A stretch of 64,000 bases of DNA from Megalobrama amblycephala (taxonomy: Eukaryota; Chordata; Actinopteri; Cypriniformes; Xenocyprididae): contig NC_063052.1 of the NCBI RefSeq assembly GCF_018812025.1, positions 18,497,414 to 18,561,413 of the forward strand. Direction: 5' to 3'. This document shows positions 36,212-48,549 of this stretch, one piece after another; the first letter of the stretch is position 1; every line of letters begins with the position of its first letter. The position numbers and the translations under genes are program-made. The notes under the pieces were generated by a model, which was given only the letters and a program-made list of their open reading frames with translations, had not been told where the DNA came from and ran no database searches.

Positions 36212-36362
36212 TTAAGTACATATTTATTATGTATATTCAAATATTTTTTATATAATGAAGTTGGATGAAATTAGTACATTTAAAATATATGAACTTGTAA
36301 TACTACATAACACTCCAGTTAATAATTAACTAATAAGAATTTAATAATTATTTATTGAATAA

Positions 36363-36772
36363 TGAAATACTGAGCCAGCGTTCGGACATAAACACGGAAG
36401 CGCTGCACTACGTTCACTGCATCAACTGCATAGTAGACTGACAGGGTAGAGAAAAAATTGTTGAATAAATTCATTATTTTTGTTTTGTTTTTGCGCACAA
36501 AAAGTATTCTCAACGCTTCATAACATTAAGGCTGAACCACTGTAGTCACATGGACTATTTTAACGATGTCTTCTCTTTTTCTTTTCTGGACCTCGAATGT
36601 GGTAATTGCGCTGCTTTCTATGGGAGATAAAAAAAACACCTTTGGATTTCATCAAAAATATATTAATTTGTGTTCCAAAGATGAACAAAGGTCTTATGGG
36701 TTTGGAACGACACAAAGGTGAGTATACTTAATGACAGAAATTTCATTTTTTGTGGTAAATTAACCCTTTGAG
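36363..36772. mobile_element. Right-half fragment of a family A MITE
   Basis: Matches the right arm of family A from 'actgagccagcgttcggac' to 'aattaaccctttgagg'. The left arm is missing. It lies 150 bases after the full copy at 35447-36211. Confidence 0.75.
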
Positions 36773-37940
36773 GTAATAAGCATATTAAACACAAAAAATT
36801 GTTTGCTTCCTAACCAGAGGGCGTACAATAAGTTAAGCCTTATCTGATCAATGCTCACATTGATATCAAGTGAGCATGTCATTTTAGAATCAAAAAGTTT
36901 GTAACCTAAAATTTTCTTTATGCAGCAACATCTAAATTAAATGGTTTTAATCAATCAATGGTTCTGAATCAATCTTTCTGTGTTGAGTCGGGACATTTTT
37001 AAGGGCAAGACATGGTAGAAACAGCTCTTGAAGATAAGAACTGTACAGTAACCTGTGGTGTCGTCACTCAACAAAACCACTAACAAGATGTTCTTCAGTT
37101 TCAGTATAAATCTCTCCAGATTAATGATCTAAATCTGCAGATTAATCATTTAAACCATAAAACTGAGAGCAGTTATTAAGGAGGTAATTCTGCCTCTCAA
37201 GGGCATTCATTAAGAGATACGGCATGTTAAGATCAGTAGATAATACTGCTAGGAAGAGAGCAGGAAGCCAGAGATCACTTCCCCTCCCCTCCAACGCCTG
37301 CGTCTCTTTCTCTTTGAACTGGGAGCGTGAGAAGGGCCGAGCGGAGGGGATGTTGGGCTATGCGGAGAGAACGATCAGCCACCTCTTAATCTCGTCAGGT
37401 TCACCGCATGCACACATGCAAACACACCAAGCCAGAGCACATTGGGTCTCGTGCTCCGTAGGGTACCTGCCACCCGGCCTGATGGGCAAACACATCCCTA
37501 TCACACCCTGACGGGGCTCTTTTCCTGTTCGGAGGATATGCTGCATCATATACTAAAATATCAGTTTGTCACTTCCTAAACTAAGTGTTATGTTGGTGTT
37601 TAGGACATCTTACACAGTGAAATGTTCTATATCATGGTATTCTCATTGTCATTGTCATTTTAAAAATTTACATTTTATGCATTTGACAAATGCCTTTATC
37701 AAAAGCAACTTACAGTGCAGTCAGTGTGGCTACATCATGATTTTACATTTTGATTTTTTATTAAATTAAAACTTTTAACCTAGAATGCATGAACCAAAAA
37801 ACCTACACAAATGCATACATGGGGTCAAAATGACCCGTATTGGAATTAATGGTTTTCTTCAAAAATGCGCATTCGATTAATTAAACAATTAAAATAATTG
37901 ATAATACACAAAATGTTTTAATATATCAAATATGTTTATT
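36773..37940. other. Spacer with a unique block
   Basis: 37200-37520 is GC-richer and repeat-free. Overlapping frames on both strands there have no recognisable domain. From about 37770 the sequence 'cctagaatgcatgaacc' with 'ggtcaaaatgacccg' looks like transposon-derived DNA. Confidence 0.3.
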
Positions 37941-37944
37941 TATT

Positions 37945-38052
37945 TAACTTGTATTTATAGATTCAGTAGATTATAGAACGTGGAATTATAAAGTCAAAAC
38001 CTAATAAAACCTGGGTAACACTTTACAATTAGTTAACATTTGTTAACATGAA
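37945..38052 (+). repeat. Duplicated segment including a MITE end
   Basis: 'tatttatagattca', 'gtggaattataaagtcaaaa' and 'taataaaac' followed by GGTAACACTTTACAA match 40752-40840 almost base for base. Only the left end of the MITE is present here, so the block was copied with a piece of the element or later truncated. Confidence 0.75.
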
Positions 38053-38880
38053 ATCTGCATCTGAGAAGGTTCTACATTTGAGAACTTCATCATATCTGTT
38101 AAAAAAGTATGTATAGTATGAATGCAACCTGAATGTTCTACATACATGTTGTGTCAGTTCCCTGCCATTCAAGACTTCTCTGCCATGGACATTGTCCATT
38201 GGATGTGAACTTCAGAATCTTGGCAGAAGGTCATTCGGATACTTTTTTTGCCTACAGTTTTATGAAAACTGTCAATTCAGACATACATGCTGCTTTCCAC
38301 CTTAGATATGAGCATTCAGACACGGGGTTGGTGTCTGAGGCAAATTCTTGTCTCAGACTAAAAAAAGCCAGATTTTTAAGTAATTCATAAAGTTTCAGGA
38401 AAATAAATATTATTATTTTTGACAAAAATGTATCCAAAAATACTGTCAAAAATCCATAGGAAATGAATACAGGTTAATTTGACCCATTTATGCAAAGTTG
38501 CATCAGTCATATTAAATAATATTTTACTTATTTTTTGTGTAATTCAATATTTTAGCATGTTAATTCAGATATTATTATTTAAAAAACATTTTCTGTTATC
38601 CAGAATAAATTATTTTGGGTCAGTGTCAAATATCAGTTTTCTATTCCAAATTGGAATTGTCTTTATAACACATTTGATGTATCTCACATTAATTTCATAT
38701 TGGATGGTTTATGTATTTTGCTTTGGGTAAATCAAGAAACCAGTCAAGAACATGACTGGAATCATATTTTACTTCAAAATCAAGAAATTATATTTGTATG
38801 TAGAAAGTCTATAGGAATTTTTTTTTTTTTTTTTTTTTTTGCATGTGATATTATTTTCATTTTCATTAAACACATAAAAT

Positions 38881-38885
<5 letters not shown>
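38053..38885. other. Spacer
   Basis: AT-rich, with possible transposon-derived parts ('tttgacccatttatgcaaa'). No credible coding sequence. Confidence 0.35.

Positions 38886-38950
<65 letters not shown>
38886..38950. repeat. poly-A then (AT)n microsatellite
   Basis: About 26 A residues then about 19 AT units, directly left of the MITE at 38951. Confidence 0.9.
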
Positions 38951-38955
<5 letters not shown>

Positions 38956-39329
38956 TCAAACCAAAAATTTATTCAGACACCTTGAACATTTTATTCATTA
39001 ATACAGTTTATTCACTATAGTTTAAAAAAAGGGTAATGAAATATGACAAGATCTCTAAACTGTGTCAGAAAAAAATTATATTATGTCAGATAACACTTAA
39101 GCAAAACATGGTCAGGTGTCTTAATAATTTTTGTCTGAATGTCTGAACAATTTTTGGTTCCAAATTGTTATCAATTTTACTGGTAGTCCACTGTATGAAG
39201 AATTTTTGGGAATAATATGTCACAGTTTACTTTATTTTGCTATTCTCACTTACATAAATGAATTATAGTGTCCTGCACCCACTAGTAAAAATATCAAAGA
39301 TATCAAAAATGTCTGAATAATTTTTGGTT

Positions 39330-39333
<4 letters not shown>
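38951..39333. mobile_element. Tc1/mariner-type MITE sitting inside a TA microsatellite
   Basis: Ends are CAGTCAAACCAAAAATTTAT and, inverted, TATCAAACCAAAAATTATTC, each followed by CAGACA. TA repeats border both sides. Tc1/mariner elements insert at TA. The interior is AT-rich and non-coding. Confidence 0.8.

Positions 39334-39401
<68 letters not shown>
39334..39401. repeat. (TA)n microsatellite
   Basis: About 34 TA units directly right of the MITE at 38951-39333. Confidence 0.95.
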
Positions 39402-39404
<3 letters not shown>

Positions 39405-39589
39405 CATGAAAATAATGTCAAACAAAAAAACTTAATTGTAGGAAGTTGTGAGTAGCAGTATTTCTCTGTTGGCTTTATGGATTTCCACTTCCTGTTTGTT
39501 CTCTCTCACCCGTCTCCCCGGCCCTGCTGATGTGTCCTGACTCGAGTTTGTGTGTGTATGAGTGAGTACATAGGACCCCCTAGAGAGAT

Positions 39590-39835
39590 TTTAGCTGTTT
39601 TACCTATTACCCCTGGCCCCACGTGGATGGCTACAATAGCTGCAGGCTAGAGGCCGCGTCTGCTCTATTGTTGAGGGGGGAGCCAGAGGGACTGAGACTG
39701 GCTGGAGCTCAATGCTGTGGACCCTTACTGCTCTCCTCCCACTATCATCATCATCTGTCTGTTTGCTCTGCTGATGGGATTGTGTTATACGATGCTCCTG
39801 GCAGCTGAGGATGTGGCCATCATGTAATGTTACGA
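39590..39835. promoter_or_regulatory. GC-richer unique island
   Basis: Repeat-free block with one 61-codon plus frame (39623-39808) that has no recognisable domain or splice context. Candidate non-coding element, weakly supported. Confidence 0.2.
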
Positions 39836-39945
39836 GTGATTCTGATCTTACATCATTGTTATTGTCATCTGGTGAAGGGTTTGAAGAAAAACTGAACGAT
39901 TGTGGTTTTGTATCCTGGAGACAGTTTTCAGACTTTCATTGTTAA

Positions 39946-40502
39946 AGGGTTAGTTCACCCAAAAATGAAAATAATGCCATTAATTACTCACCATCATGTC
40001 GTTCCATACCCTTAAGACCTTCATTAATCTTCGGAACGCAAATTAAGATATTTTTGTTGAAATCTGATGACTCAGTGAGGCTTGCATAGCCAGCAATGAC
40101 ATTTCCTCTCTCAAGATCCATTAATGTACTAAAAACATATTTAAATCAGTTCATGCGAGTATTCAACACGCTGATTCATAATGCTCCGAAGCTTCCTGAA
40201 GCAGTGTTTTGAAATCGGCCATCACTATATAAGTCGTAATTTTGTTTTTTTGGCGCACCAAAAATATTCTCGTCACTTTATTGAACCACTGTACTCACAT
40301 GAACTGATTTAAATATGTTTTTAGTACATTAATGGATCTTGAGAGAGGAAATGTCATTGCTCCCTATGGAGGCTTCACTGAGCCATCGGATTTCAACAAA
40401 AATATCTTGTGTTCCGAAGATTAATGAAGGTCTTACGGGTGTGGAATGGCATGAAGGTGTGTAATAAATGACATTATTTTCATTTTTGGGTGAACTAACC
40501 CT
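39946..40502. mobile_element. TTAA-flanked fold-back MITE, family A
   Basis: Begins AGGGTTAGTTCACCC and ends GGGTGAACTAACCCT. TTAA lies at 39942-39945 and 40503-40506. Arms are inverted copies centred near 40220. Confidence 0.9.
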
Positions 40503-40609
40503 TTAAGGTCTTTGGTGTTAACTGAGAAAAAAATTATTCAGTCAATATCTAATAAAACTTAATACAAAAATACAGAGTCAGCTATTTTTTTTTTTTTTTT
40601 TAAATGTTT

Positions 40610-41430
40610 TAGAACTATACAGTACAGTATTATACAGTCAATACAGAACTGTTAAGGGTGAACATGTTATAGAACTCACAATTATAGATTCAATATATTA
40701 TAGAATCTGGAATTATAGAGTCTAAATTTTATTAAACTTGGAATTACAGTGTGAAATTGTATTTATAGATTCAATTGATTATAGAACATGGAATTATAAA
40801 GTCAAAACCTAATAAAACTTGGGTAACACTTTACAATAAGGTTTCATTAGTTAACATTAGTTAACTACTTTAGTTAATATGAATTAAGAATGAATAATAA
40901 TTCTATAGCTTTTATTAATCTAAGTTAATGTAAATTTCAACATTTACTAATACATTATTAAAATCAAAAGTTGAATTTATTAACATTAGTTAATGCACTG
41001 TGAACTAACATGAACAAACTATGAACAACTGTTTTTTTATTAATTAACATTTAACAAAGATTAACAAATACAGTAACAAATGTTTTGTTCATTGTTAGTT
41101 CAAGGTTAGTTAATACAATAACTAATGTTAATGAAACCTTACCAAAACTTGTGAGTATAGATTCAATATATTTTAGAATGTGGAATGTATTATATTATTA
41201 TGGAGTCAAACTGTTATAGAACTTACAGGTTCATTATATTTTAAAATGTGGAATTATAGATATTACCAAACTTTGAATTATGAAAATGCTCTAGAACTTG
41301 ATATAACATGGGTTCATTATATTACAGAATGTGTAAAAGTAAAGAGTCCAAAAATTACAGAACATAGAATAATACAGTCCAAATTACACTATTGCAAAAC
41401 CTGGAATTAAGGAACCAATATGTTGTAGAA
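40610..41430. repeat. Degenerate tandem array split by a MITE
   Basis: Imperfect units of the form 'ttatagattcaatatattatagaa..tggaatta' recur to about 40815 and resume after 41151 as 'agtatagattcaatatattt', fading out near 41430. A single stray unit is at 37945. Confidence 0.65.
40822..41143. mobile_element. 322-bp hAT-type MITE with exact 8-bp target duplication
   Basis: Begins GGTAACACTTTACAATAAGG and ends AATGAAACCTTACC. The subterminal 'gtttcattagttaacattag' is repeated inverted at the right. An exact octamer AAAACTTG lies on both sides (40814-40821 and 41144-41151). It split the array described above. Confidence 0.85.
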
Positions 41431-42405
41431 TTCGGAATTTTACACATAACTATTTGTTTCCATTGAAAAAGAGTAAGAATCTTGAATCTTCTGGAATCAC
41501 AAAATGAATCTTAGTTAATAATTTTTCATATATCAACACATATATACATTTCTGTTAATAAAAAATAAGTTTGAAAGAAAGTGGCATTGTCATAAATACA
41601 GCAAATTTTATACCAGAGGGATTATCTTAGCCAATATGGGTTGATTATTGTGTTGGACAACGGGGGGTCTACAAGTCAAAAAGTCCCACTGGTATATATC
41701 TTCCATCTCAAAGAAGAACTGTAAAAAGCTTTTGACACTGTTTGTGTGAATGCTACTCATCCAAAGAATTTGTGAACAATTTTCAGACTCAAAACTGTGA
41801 CCAACTCCTAAATGTGTATGAGGAAACCATTAGGAAAGGCAGAACACTACACCTCTCTGGTTCTACATTTCAGACACACAGCTGTGGATCTGTTCATGGT
41901 TGGGTGACACTTCTACAGATCCCTCCCGCTCACCCTGTTCAAACTGTCCCTCAGTGTTTATCACTGAAAAAAGCATGCCGTGCACATCTGTACAAATGGG
42001 AGAGAGATTAGAGGTTTTAATGGGCTCGGCCTTCCATGAATCTTGACTAAATCTGAGTAATGTGTGTACACACTACTGGAAACAAATAAAATTGAAAGGA
42101 CTTGTGTTAGTGCTTTGAAGCCTTTGTTGCACATCTAAAGAAGGTTTTAAACACTCTCTTTGAAGGCTTTACAGTGCTCAAACTGATACGGCTGATACAT
42201 CAGTTTGTTGTAACCTTGTGTTACCATGTGTTATTGTAGAATTTAATTAGTACCTCTACCAAACCGATCACATGATAAAATGTAACTACATGGTTTGGTG
42301 AATTAGTGGCGAATTTGAATGAAAAACTTATAAATTAAAACAAAAAAGAATGAAGGCCCACCCATTGTGTAAATAATTGTACAAATTTATACAAATTAGC
42401 CACCA
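41431..42405. other. Spacer
   Basis: No gene recognised. The frame at 41742-42011 (89 codons) lies in unique-looking DNA but shows no known domain or splice sites. Confidence 0.3.
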
Positions 42406-42411
42406 ATTAAT

Positions 42412-42541
<130 letters not shown>

Positions 42542-42884
42542 GCCCTTATCTGTATATCATTTTGTTGTCCCAATTGGTGTTCCAATTATTATACTGAATG
42601 TCACTTTTAATAGCTTAAATGACAAAGAATCGTCAATTAATCAGGTGAATAAACTTAGTAATAATGATAGCTGAAAGAAACAAACGTACAGCTCATTTTG
42701 ACCAGTTGTATATATTGTATATTACATCCTGCAGATAATAAGTAGGCTGCACTTTGCACAAATGATGCACTAGCTTCCTCTGCTGGACAAACTGTACCAT
42801 TACAAGTCCTAGTCAATTTCATTTCTCAAAGCTTTATATTGCCATTATTGATTTACATATAAAATTGATAAAGCATCAGTACAC

Positions 42885-43018
<134 letters not shown>

Positions 43019-43261
43019 CAGCAGAAAGGGGCACTGGTTTTAAAATGTGAATTCAAATGATTGTGTATGAAAACTATCTTCAATAGACCTCTATTGTTTT
43101 TATACAGCTAGCTATAAATACTATAACCTAACCCTACCTATACCATAACAAAAAACTTTCTGCTTTTTCTTTTCTTTACAAAACACACACACACACACAC
43201 GTTTATTTCAATATATTAATGAGGACATGCATAGACTTCCCCTGATTTTATATCAGATTAA

Positions 43262-43802
43262 AGGGTTAGTTCACCCAAAAATGAAAATTCTGTCATTAAT
43301 TACTCACCCTCATAGTTCCAAACCCGTAAGACCTTCGTTCATCTTCAGAACACAAATTAAGATATTTTTGATGAAATCCGAGAGGCATATGTCTCCAATT
43401 TAACCACTACTTTCAAGGTCCAGAAAGTTACTAAAGACATTGTTAAAACAGTTGACGTGACTGCAGAGGTTCAACCTTAATTTTATGAAGCGACGAGAAT
43501 GCTTTTTGTGCGCAAAAACAAAACAAAAATAACGACTTTATTCAACAATATCTTCTATGTCATTCTTGTACACCGTTTACGTTCAGCACTTCCAGGTTCT
43601 ACGGCTCAGTATTGGCTGGCTTCTGTGTCAGCATCACACGCATGCGTCATGCTGCTCACGTGAATAACGTCAGCCAATACTGAACTACCTCTCGGATTTT
43701 ATCAAAAATATCTTAATTTGTGTTCTGAAGATGAACGAAGGTCTTAGGGGTGTGGAATGAAATGAATGACAAAATTTTAATTTTTTTGTGTGAACTGACC
43801 CT
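43262..43802. mobile_element. TTAA-flanked fold-back MITE, family A
   Basis: Begins GGGTTAGTTCACCC and ends with the worn inverse GTGTGAACTGACCCT. TTAA lies at 43258-43261 and 43803-43806. A (CA)n run precedes it at 43182-43200. Confidence 0.85.
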
Positions 43803-43806
43803 TTAA

Positions 43807-44940
43807 TGATATTTTCTATCGCCTAACAGAAATGTGTGCAAAACTAGTTTCACAGTTTGTAAAAAATGTTTTGAGGCTAGATTGAATAGACTAAATAACA
43901 CTTGAAAACAGGCTGTGTGGTGTGCGGTTTGCGGTTTGATGCATATGAAAATCCAATGCACCTGTCTGACAGTCAGAAATACAAACAGGGAGATTAAGCT
44001 TAACATAGCTGGTCATGAATGAATGAATCCAAACTCAGAACTGCTCTATTTAATTCATGAACATTATATCCCTCTTTTACACCTCTCACCATGTCATGGA
44101 AACAAAAAGACTCATGCAATCACAGCATGTGCTGCTAGTTAATCCTACTGAGAGAATTGTGCAAATGTTTACACAAAGACAGTCATAACTGCTTGCCAAG
44201 GCAGGAGTTCTATTACTTTTCAAAGAAACTTTTTTAGTCTCACTTTGGAGGGACAAAAATGTTAGAGAGACTTGGAGGTGGCCTCTTTTAACTTGAGCCA
44301 GTAGAAAACCACCTAGCAACCACCCAGTACACCCTAGAAACAGCATAGCAAAGTGCTAACAACCACTAAAATACCTTAGCAACCACTTTCCACTTTTCTT
44401 TCCTACCACAAGAAAACAACAGTGCTAATATACACACATGATGTGGAGTAATACTACCAAAAAATTATAATCATAACCTTAATCTCCATACCAAAATCCC
44501 AGATGGCCAGACAGTGATTCATATTTTATAAATCATTAAAATATGAATGTCTGTGAGAACGGAGACTGTTGTGTAGACTGTAAGTATTTTAAATGTTAAA
44601 CTTTTTAAAATGTTAAATGTTTAATATGAATAAATAGCACTCATAAATGGCCTTCGAGATGGCATTCTCAAGTGAAACGAGTCAAGGCTTGGACCCAGAA
44701 ACAGCGTTGCTTAGCCTACATTACGACTTAACAAGCGGATAGGATACAGGAAAAGGAAGTTCAACACTCTTTTTTGTTTGTTTGTATGGTTGAATTGGTC
44801 AGCAGCAAAGACGTTGGTTAATAAAGCGAGATTAAATACATAAAGTATATTTATGTAATTTAATATATTTAATTATTACAGGTTTGCATAAAATTCCGAG
44901 ATTGCATTTCACTGTTTTTATTTATTTTGAGGAATCTTGA
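43807..44940. other. Spacer with satellite outlier
   Basis: No gene. 44300-44390 contains 'cctagcaaccaccca' and 'gctaacaaccacta' phrases like the satellite at 44945, possibly an outlying diverged unit. Confidence 0.35.
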
Positions 44941-45329
44941 ATGTTTTCATGCATAGCACTGCATAGCAACACCATGACAACCACTCACAACAACCCTGCA
45001 ACTGCACTGCAACATGTAACAAGCAGGCCCGGATTAAGAACACATTGGGCCCTGGGGCTATAGCAACACCAAGGGCCCCCTTTCATATGATTGCCATGCC
45101 ACAGTGTCTTGTACCACAAGAATTTTTTTTTAATTGTTATTATTTTTATATTTTTACAAATTTAATTTTATCAAATCATTTTATATAAGCACAAGCACAC
45201 TAAATATTCCATGCTATTTAACATATTTTAAAATATATTTAACATATAAAATATTTAACATATTTTAAAATTGTATTGCATATATTGCTGACACAATAAT
45301 TCTTTCCTCTGATTAACACAAAATAAACT

Positions 45330-45562
45330 ATTTTGAAGAATGTGGGTAACCAAACAGTTGATGGTCCCCAGTGATTTCCACATTATATTTTTTTCCTACT
45401 ATGAAAATTAATGGGGACCAGCAACTGTTAGGTTACCCGCATTCTTCAAAATATTTTAGTTTGTGTTCAACAGAAGAAAGAAACTCATTCAGGTTTAAAA
45501 CAACTTGAAAGTGAGTATGTGATGACAGGATTTTAATTTTTGGGTGAACTATCCCTTTAAGG
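45330..45562. mobile_element. TTAA-type MITE fragment with internal inverted repeat
   Basis: Contains 'aagaatgtgggtaaccaaac' and its inverse around a short loop ('ggtccccagtgatttcca' against 'atggggacc'). It ends GGGTGAACTATCCCTTTAA, the right end of the TTAA families. No left terminal repeat is seen. Confidence 0.65.
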
Positions 45563-45567
45563 ACAAG

Positions 45568-46669
45568 CAGGCACGTGCACAGGTAGGCTCAACCTGTGCA
45601 GAGCACATGCCCTTTTTGTCCTTGCACTCCAAAGTGCCCTTTTTTTTTTTGGAGGTGTTTTATTTTATTTATTTATTTTCTTGAATAAATCAATGAATTT
45701 TCTTGAAATAATCAATCAATTTACAAATATATTTAGCCTAATAAAGGTATTAAAAAGAGCTTGTGACAAAATCTTTTTGGATCCGCTCAAACTGTCAGTC
45801 AAACCTCTTAACTCCGCCCCCTGAGTGCAGCGAACTGAAGTTCCACAGCAGAGCAGCTGAACGTCTTGCTACGGTAAATAAATATCTCGTTGTTTGAATA
45901 AGTAGGCTACAACGTTGTCTTTACGAAAGAAACACTAGTATGTCTATAAAGTTTCATATTTTATGCATTTGAGGCCTGAGACCGGCGGCGGAGAGAGAGG
46001 GAGGGGGCTAGCATTTGCCATCTAAGTCATAGCCAATACCAATAACCTACAAATAGCCTTAAATAGCCTGTGCATACAGTACAGTAGTATTACATCTTTT
46101 ATAAATTGTGGCCAAACGTATTTTACAACAGGAAAAATTGAGCGCTCATAACCTATTGATGACGACGTAACAGGTAGCATAATGTGATGCCATCCTTTTA
46201 ATGACGGACAAATTGCACACTTGAACATATTCGATGGTCAAAAACCCGGCGTAACTGCATTTGAGTCAGCTAGGTAAAATATATTTCTAAGGAATTTCTT
46301 CTTTGATTTATGATGGCTATCTGCATACACTTAATTCATTAACATTTAATAGTATTATATATGGTCACACAGTATGGTTAATGCTCGCTAGATAATGTTT
46401 TTTAATCTAGTATTGTATACTCCCCTCTCTTCACATGTATAAACATAGTAAAACATGGTTTTACTACAGTAATGTTGTAGGAACTAAAAAACATTACAGA
46501 ATCATCAGGTCACTGTGCTTCTTTATATTTTATAATGCAGAATGTAATGTGTGTGTATTAATGTGTTGAGAGGGACATCCCTGGATCACAGTGAAGTCAA
46601 ACATCTTCAAACACATGGCTCACAGAAGATTGCTGTTGTAATTATTTTTAAAGAAGCCCTGAAACCCTG

Positions 46670-46731
<62 letters not shown>

Positions 46732-46786
46732 TGCCCTTTTTTTCAGTTTCAGCACATGCCCCTCAGAAGGTCTGTGCACGGCCCTG
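45568..46786. mobile_element. Nested DNA transposon with GTGCAC-type inverted ends
   Basis: Left end CAGGCACGTGCACAGGTAGG and right end, inverted, CAGGGCCGTGCACAGACC. Subterminal 'gcacatgccc' also occurs inverted or near-inverted at the other end. No target duplication was confirmed and no transposase was recognised. An (AT)n microsatellite (46672-46729) lies near its right end. Confidence 0.6.
46672..46729. repeat. (AT)n microsatellite
   Basis: About 28 AT units. Tyr/Ile repeat frames through it are artefacts. Confidence 0.95.
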
Positions 46787-46871
46787 TCAGTGGGTGAAGA
46801 TAATTGTGAGCTGCCGCTGCACGCAGGGTCTTCCACTGGCGCGGATATTTTATGTGAACCGAAGTAGTTAG

Positions 46872-47159
46872 TTATAGTTTTGGAATTTTTGCTGTAAGAT
46901 TAGCATCCCTTTTCTCCCTTTCAAGCTTATTTTTCCTTTTTTGCGCACCACTATCACTTTTGTTTATCATTTTGAACACCAGCGAGGCTGAACAAGCAAT
47001 AAAGGCCAATTTCCCATTTTCTAGTCTACATGCGATAGCATAACGTAAAGAGGCGTTTCCCGATGGCATGGCGCGAATTGTAAAGTGATTTTGATTGGAT
47101 GGTGATTTATCAGTCAGGCACATTTTCCAATCATTTTTTCTTGTTATTTTATTAGACAC
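46872..47159 (-). pseudogene. hAT transposase N-terminal relic
   Basis: The minus frame ends with SDSGAQKRKNKLEREKRDAN, followed by LTAKIPKL. This SGAxKRKxKxE...xxPKL arrangement is what I recall at the N-terminus of fish and mammalian hAT transposases and TTF-type or ZMYM-type zinc-finger proteins. The zinc finger and catalytic domain are missing because other elements replaced the interior. It supports the hAT assignment of 45024-47273. Confidence 0.5.
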
Positions 47160-47890
47160 AAATCAACCACCTATGACTTGTCAATCTCATTTCCTCCAGC
47201 CAATCACGGGCCCCCTCTACCCGCGGGCCCTGGGGCTTCAGCCCCACCTAGCCCTTATGTTAATCCGGCCCTGGTAACAAGACTCAAAACAGTCAGAAGA
47301 CCATAGCAACCGCATAGCAAGGCACTGACAACCACTCATAAAATGCCCTACAAAGTCCTAACAAGTTTCAAAACAGTCTAAACAACTTAGCAATTCCATA
47401 GCAATACCTTGACAACAACAGCCCTGCAACTGCATTGCAATGTCCTAACAAGACTCAAAACAATAAGCAGCTGTATAACACCCTGACAAATACTCAAACA
47501 TATCTGCAACCACTCTGCAATGTGCTAACAACATGATAGCACTTGCTTACAACAATTTAAAAAATCAGAATACTATAGTAACTGCATAGCAATGCCCTGA
47601 CAGCCATTCACAACATGCCCACAGCCAAACTGCATAAACAAGACTCAAAATAATTAGAACACATTGGCAACTACAAAGCAACGCCCTGGCCTGACAACCA
47701 CTCACTATGTCTCCACAACAGCATTGCAACATGTTAACAAGACTCAAAACAGTCAGAAAAACTTAGCAACTGCATAGCAACGCCCTGACAACCACTCACA
47801 ACACTTCAGCGCAATGTGCTAACAAGACTTGAAACTAGGGCCGCATAAGGTCGATCACGTAAATTAGTCGATTTGCGTAAAATACACCGA

Positions 47891-48097
47891 TTCATGATGG
47901 CGGCTAGAGAGCATGCTGAAAATCAGCCGTTATTACAAAAACATCTGGCCCGATCTAAAGTATGGACATTTTTAAACAGAGACCAAATAAGATGGTGCTC
48001 TACACGCTTTATAAATCCGAAATGGCACAGGCCTAGAGCAGCACAGCTTCTGTGCAGGGGCATCGGAAAACCTCAAAACGACGAGACGACAGCGTAA
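47891..48097 (+). pseudogene. Possible hAT (BED-finger type) transposase N-terminal relic
   Basis: The frame includes MMAAREHAENQP and ARSKVWTFLNRDQIRWCSTR. A SKVWxxF motif marks the beginning of BED zinc fingers in hAT transposases. The paired cysteines and histidines that should follow are not evident. The stop at 48098 or a splice after 'gacagcg|gtaag'-like sequence ends it. Confidence 0.35.
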
Positions 48098-48549
48098 GTA
48101 TTTGGACTATTACAGCGAAGTTTTACACAGCACTAGAATCCGTTGTCAGTCTCATTTTTTGTACTTAATACGGCAGCACAAAACATGAGCATACAGCATT
48201 CATACAGCATTGTTTTATACGAGCTGCTGTGGGTGCGAGGCGCGCGGCTCAAACGTACTCTCTGCAACCGGTTACAAAGCATTAACCGCTGTTGGTGGTT
48301 ATTTAAAATATCTAATGGATGAACTCACGCCTCGATTTGGACTCATTTATTATACGCTCTGTCAAACGAATTTATGGACACCGCCATGTTTGACACTGTC
48401 GCTATGGTTACCACTGAGCTAAAGTTAGTTAGTATGCAGTTGTTGTGCATGCCTACACTGCATAATCTTGCCATAAATAATATCATTAGGTAAAAGTTAA
48501 TAAATAACTTAGTTATTTTATGCTAAATTATTGGTTATTGGTAAATTAA

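Larger units (their letters stand above)
45024..47273 (-). mobile_element. 2.25-kb hAT-like element with exact 8-bp duplication
   Basis: Ends are CAGGCCCGGATTAAG and, inverted, CAGGGCCGGATTAA. An exact octamer GTAACAAG lies at 45016-45023 and 47274-47281, inside the satellite. A transposase N-terminal relic lies on the minus strand (46872-47159). Other elements are nested inside (45330-45562 and 45568-46786). Confidence 0.9.

Noticed and set aside
46551..46871. Frames with Tyr-Ile repeats
   Set aside because: Translation of an AT microsatellite.
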